Below are positions 50,801-56,800 of a DNA stretch of 64,000 bases, one piece after another (position 1 is the first letter of the stretch; each line of letters starts with the position of its first letter). The DNA lies in NCBI GenBank assembly GCA_032622095.1, contig CP136066.1:12175784-12239783 (forward strand). The letters are read 5' to 3'. Made by a program: the position numbers and the translations under genes. This DNA is from Siphonodentalium dalli (lineage: Eukaryota; Mollusca; Scaphopoda; Gadilida; Siphonodentaliidae). Under the pieces are notes generated by a model. The model saw only the letters and a list, made by a program, of their open reading frames with translations, was not told the DNA's origin and did no database searches.

Positions 50801-53800
50801 ATCAATTTTAGAAGGCTTTTTGTGTCTAGTTCGTTGCCAATATCATTGAATTTTCAACCTTGTTCGAACATTTTCATTGAACATAATACATATTATTGAA
50901 AATATAGGTAAGCGATTAAATTATTCTTTTTGTTTCTCACATATTGTTAATGTTATTGTTAGTTGGTCAAACTATGAATGTTTGGAATTGCGTGGACTTG
51001 GTCAGGCAAGAGATTTGTTGACGGTCTCTTCGTCAAGAAGTGCCGGTGTATTTTGAAATAGTTACAAGTAGGTGACAGCCAATTGCAAAGTCAGTTTGAA
51101 AAATTGACCAATCAAATAACGGAAGATGTTATTAGTTACTAACTAATAAACACCTGGAATTATGAAATACCTGAAGCCCAATAATAGGCCTAAGTCATAT
51201 GATAAATAAGAGATATCGAGTTAACTGAACACTGTAACAATGAATAAATGCATTTGAAGTGTTAGTTATGTCAAATAACAATAAACATACCATTGGAAGC
51301 CATTGCTGTGACCTTCTCTCTGTGACCTCTTAGGGACGGAGCCACAGTGTACCGCCCCTTTTCCCAGTTTTTCTGTAAATGGTGAGCCCGAATAAATACA
51401 TGTTTCCATCTGCATATAGGCGAGAGACGAGTAAACTCAGGCACTGAAAGATAAAACGCGGATGTTAACTACAGTAATCCCCTAAATAATCGACTCCTTC
51501 AAGCCTTGAAATAGTGTGTCTGTCATTTGCAGAATGAGGTCCCCAGAGGATGCTACCCCACATAGCTGGCTAGCATCACCAAATTCACCCTCTGGGGACC
51601 TCATTCTGCTTACACCTCAGCAGAATGAGGTCTCCAGAAGGTGAATTTGGTGATGCTAGCCCGCTATGCGGGGTAGCATCACTAAATTCACCCTCTGGGG
51701 ACCTCATTCTGCAAATGACAGACAAACTATATCCTGACTTGGACTCCTTAAAGGCCCACTTAATTTTTGAATGCTCAGATAACATTATACACAACATACT
51801 GCATATTATATACCTTTTGGAAGAGGAACCAAAAATATATATATTCCACCAGAATATGGAACAGCTGTATAGCATAGTAGTGTCCACTAAGTGCTAGAGA
51901 TTCTTAGATTAATTCCAAGACTTCCCCCCTTGTCAACGCACAATGCATCATAATTCAAACTAAGAGATAGAGTTATTCCCCTTCTGTTGATAATAATAGA
52001 GTTTACAGTACAGTCTGGGTCAAAATTAAGCACCAACAGACCTTGGTACCTTGACAAATACAACATGTTCTCAGTTTATTCAACCGGATAAGTTGACAAT
52101 ACAATGTTTTGGAGCTTCCTCTTTCAAATGGTATATAATAATATTATAATATAGAATATGTTGTATTTAATGTGATCTGGTGATTCGAAAATTAAGTGGG
52201 CCTTTAACCACAGCAGAATTGTCGGTAATTTTTCAGGATTTAGTCGGAAATATGGCTTGTTGCCATATTTCTGACTAAATCCGGAAAAATTACCCACAAT
52301 TCAGCTGTGGTTAAGGAGTCGATTATTAAGGGCATTACTGTAGGATCCTGGCCTTGGCTTGGTTTATTTATGGTTACAAAGGCCCTGCAGGTGGGGGTTC
52401 TCATTTCAAAACAAATTGGATATAGATTCAAAATTGCATCGAATCATCTGGAGTGTATCAAGAGTGAGTCTGAACGCTTAAATCGATAACCATAACAAAC
52501 CAAAAATCTCATATTTTAATCGACTTAGATGAAAGATTTTGAATCACATCAATCAAATAGCATTGGAGAGTTCTATAGGTTATTGCAAGAGCTTTCCAAT
52601 GAATGGCAACAAGCCATATTTCCGACTAAATCCTGAAAAGTTACCCATAATTCTGCTGTGGTTAAGGAGTCGATTATTTAGAGCATTACTGTAAATCTAT
52701 TCATCATTTAATATTATTATTATAATTAACTTACCATAGAGCTCAAAAAGAGGAGAGGTCCCTGATACATTAGTAGGCTTTGGTAAGAGTGGGATCTCCT
52801 TTAATATGTTTCCCTTGATGCCGAATCGCATCCAGCCTTGAACATTACAGTGATGGAACCTAGAATAGAAGGGGGTGTTATTTATTACACGCTTGTTCCT
52901 AGAAGTACATTATTGCTGTTCCATATACATCTCATTGATGGCAACATGCTTGTTCCTAGAAGTACATTATTGCTGTTCCATATACATCTCATTGACGTAA
53001 TCGTGAATAGAATGGACAGAGAATAGACACAGATTATGGTTCATCTCAGTTCATTTTCAAAAAATGGCAAAATTCCATACTTTCTCCAATGCAAGAATGT
53101 AGTAATCTACTAAGCTTCAATACAAATTAAATTTTTTAAACAGTTTTTTTTGTAAAACCAATTTGCTTAAATTATCAAAATGGGCATAAAGCGCACAAAG
53201 GGGCCACTGCAATGTCTAAGATCTAAATGTGTGCAAAAAGAGCCTGCGCCCCTCCGACGCTGAATAAAGGCTCCTAAAGGGAGCCTGTTTCAGCTAGTTC
53301 ACTATAATAGAAGAATCAGTTAAAAGCCATAACAAAAGTTCTTGTTTTTCCTGTAGTGTGTGTTAGTTTGGAGTGGAAGATATCAACTGGTTGATGTGTT
53401 GTGGAAGATGTGGCGATATCTCGGTGATAACGTGTTTGAAAAATAAAATATGAATAAAGAGGAACAACTCTATCACTGAAATATTCTAAAACTGTCTTCA
53501 GAAATTATATAGAATAGAATAGAATAGAATTTATTACCATAAAGGACCCCGAGGGGTAACATGTAGTGCATAATCAAACTACACACAGATGAAGGCAAAT
53601 TCAAAAATAACATGCATAATATTATTATATGATATTATAAGAAATGATAATAAGGCAGTTTTAGGATGGATAACAGAATGGATACAAAGCAGTTGTCTTG
53701 AGAGGGCAAATGTCTACTTACATGTACTTATGAATACTTGCTTGTGATGGGAAGAGGAAAGCTTTAATAGAGCTGGCATAATTATGGTCAGAGATATTTA

Positions 53801-56800
53801 AATGAAGCTGAAATTGGTTAATTATAATATATGTTTGGAATTACAGTGAATTAATACGTCAGATGCATTCAGATAAGACATATGCCCAATCAGACAAGTG
53901 CTAAGCCAGCAGTATTAACCAACTGCAAGGGCTGTGATAAAACAACAATTTAAATATCACATGAATGAAATCAATAATATAGCTATTTACATATAGACCT
54001 CTCAGTGTGCTTTGGAAGTTAGGGCTTAAATGCCTGGTGCATTTCAAAGCCTTCTTTGACAAACTTTATATGAATAAAGAGGAACAACTCTAAAGTATTC
54101 TTGGGATTAAATGCTCTGTCACCACATCGCTTTCAGGGTGGAAGTTACCAACTGTACAGTTTGTCTCTCGTATTTTGTTTAACCCTTTCAGTGCCAAGTC
54201 CGATTTTTGTATCAACCCATATTTCCTTGATCATTTTTCAAATTTATTGATTATAATAATGTGATACATTGATGGAAAGAGCGCTTAGAGCTCTTTACAT
54301 CAATGTATCACATTATTAAAATCAATAAATTTGAAAAATGATCAAGGAAATATGGGTTGATACAAAAATCAGACTTGGCACTGAAAGGGTTAAATCCAAC
54401 CCTCAGATATGTTAACCCTTCCATGACTGGAGCTGCATGAAATTTTATGAAAACCCTGTGCCAATGCATTCTCTGATATATGCTATGGGAGACTTGCATA
54501 ATTATAAGAGAATGCATTGGGCTAACAATATTTACCTTAACCTTGTAAGCCAGTGCATTCTCTTGTACATGTATATGTAAGCCTCCCTATGGGAGACTCG
54601 CATATATTATAGAATGCACTGGCACAGGATCTTTAATGCTGCACCAGAGCAGCTCCCATCACGGAAGGGTTAATATGAACCACATTGAATGCCGGCTGAT
54701 ATGGACCACCGACTGATACGGACCACTGGCTGATACGGACCACCGGCTGATATGGACCACCGGCTGATACAGACCCTGGCTCTTACGGACCCCGGCTTTT
54801 ACGAACCCTGGCTGATACGGACCTCAATTTTATTTATATGTTTCTTTATTTAAATAAATTAACATACTGGCAACATACATACTAAATAACAAAAATGTGC
54901 ATATATAATGAGGCACAACAAAAGTGTAACAACGTTCCACCAGACGATCATTATTTATATTAGAGCGTACAGCTAGGGAACTTCTTTCAACAACCTGCTG
55001 GCAGTAATCCTCATTGATGAGTAGTCTGTCCACAAGAACATCAACTTCCCGGTCGCCTCCCTCGTTTTCCTCTCCTATATATCACCGACGTATCTTCCCT
55101 TCAGAAACCTGATTCAGATCACCACCGAGTTTAGAAAAGTAAAACATAAGCAAAATTGCATATTTTAATTGAGGTCTGTATGAGCCGGGGTCCGTAAGAG
55201 CCAGGGTCTGTATCAGCCGGTGGTCCGTATGAGCCAGGGTCCGTATGAGCCAGGGTCCGTAAGAGCCAGGGTCCATATCATCCGCATACCAACCACATTG
55301 GTCGTAATTTTTATATAATGTACATGTACATCACCGAAAATTTGAAGCAAATCGACCATCCCACTCCATAGAAGACATCGTTTGAAGAACGCTAAATTGT
55401 AAATATTTACTTCTTAATTCGGGACGCATCTATCGGCGATAAACTAACGAAAACGGGTTCGTCATCGAGAGTCACTGTATTTAATTAATATATAAGAATG
55501 ACTGTGTGTGTTGTCTATTGTCTATATTATAATTCTAAAAATTACTAAATTGAACAAGATTATTCTCAATTTCTATTTTATCACCATACCGGGTGTTTCA
55601 CATCACTTTAAGATACTGTTGTGCACATCATTCAAATCTCTCATCAGCTGACATAGTTATTACAGAAAAAGAAAGTGAATTCATGGACAGATAAACAAAA
55701 TAGCTCATTTCACAGGAATTTTTCATTTGGAAGTGATGAAAGGGGCTCATGTACAGTAATGCCCAAATTAATCGACTCCTTAACCACAGCAGAATTGTGG
55801 GTAACTTTTCAGGATTTAGTCGGAAATATGGCTTGTTTCCATTCATCGGAAAGCTCTCCCCCGAGAGCTTTCCGATGAATGGCAACAAGCCATATTTTCG
55901 ACTAAATCCTGAAAAGTTACCCATAATTCTGCTGTGGTTAAGGAGTCGATTAATTAGGGCATTACTGTACATGAGCCGTGAAAACTCGGTTTGCCGGGAC
56001 AATTCTATCATGCTGTTATGTGAGCCAGGAAAACTTAGGTTTGACATTCACGCAACTAGTTATCCATCTAGCTCTCAATCACGTGTAACGATATCAGTCC
56101 CTAATGCCGGCACGCCCATAACTGAGCATTCTATTGGCTAACGTCATGTCAAGTCACAACAAATCATGTTAAGTTCCAGGTTTTCGTCCCAGCTAGCCAG
56201 GATCACTCGCTGTTACATGCACATAAACAGAGTTGTCCGGGCTAACAGAGTTGTCCCGGCTAGGCGGGGCGGGTTATCCCGGGTTGCCGAGTTGGCTCGG
56301 TCAATGTAACAACAGAAAATTATTTTAGTGAGAAAGCACAGTGGACCGAGGAACACGGAAAACCGAGTTGGTCCAGGGGGCCGAGTTGTCCCGACTCACG
56401 TAACAAGCCCCTTACTCGCCTGTACAATGTAGCTTGACTGCATGAACATATATTATTTATGGAATACAGTAATGCTCTAATTAATCAACTTCTTAACCAC
56501 AGCAGAATTATGGGTAACTTTTCAGGATTTAGTCGGAAATATGGCTTGTTGCCATTCATCGGAAAGCTCTTGGCGAGAGCTTTCCGATGAATGGCAACAA
56601 GCCATATTTCCGACTAAATCCTGAAAAGTTACCCATAATTCTGCTGTGGTTAGGAAGTCGATTAATTAGAGCATAATTACTGTAACAACAAAGAATGTGT
56701 GATGTTATATGGACAATCTCGATGGTTAGCAATAGATATCGTTAGCTGAGGCAATGAAGTATGAGATAAGAAGACATTATGAAATGAAGATTATTATATT

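Larger units (their letters stand above)
51470..52342. mobile_element. Family A MITE carrying two other MITEs in its left arm
   Basis: The left tip CAGTAATCCCCTAAATAATC plus GACTCCTT (51472-51499) and the right part CCACAGCAGAATTGTCGG...GGGCATTACTG (52208-52340) belong to one family A copy. The missing middle is occupied by a family C copy and a TTAA element. It lies in intron 2, just 30 bp upstream of exon 3's acceptor. Confidence 0.9.
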
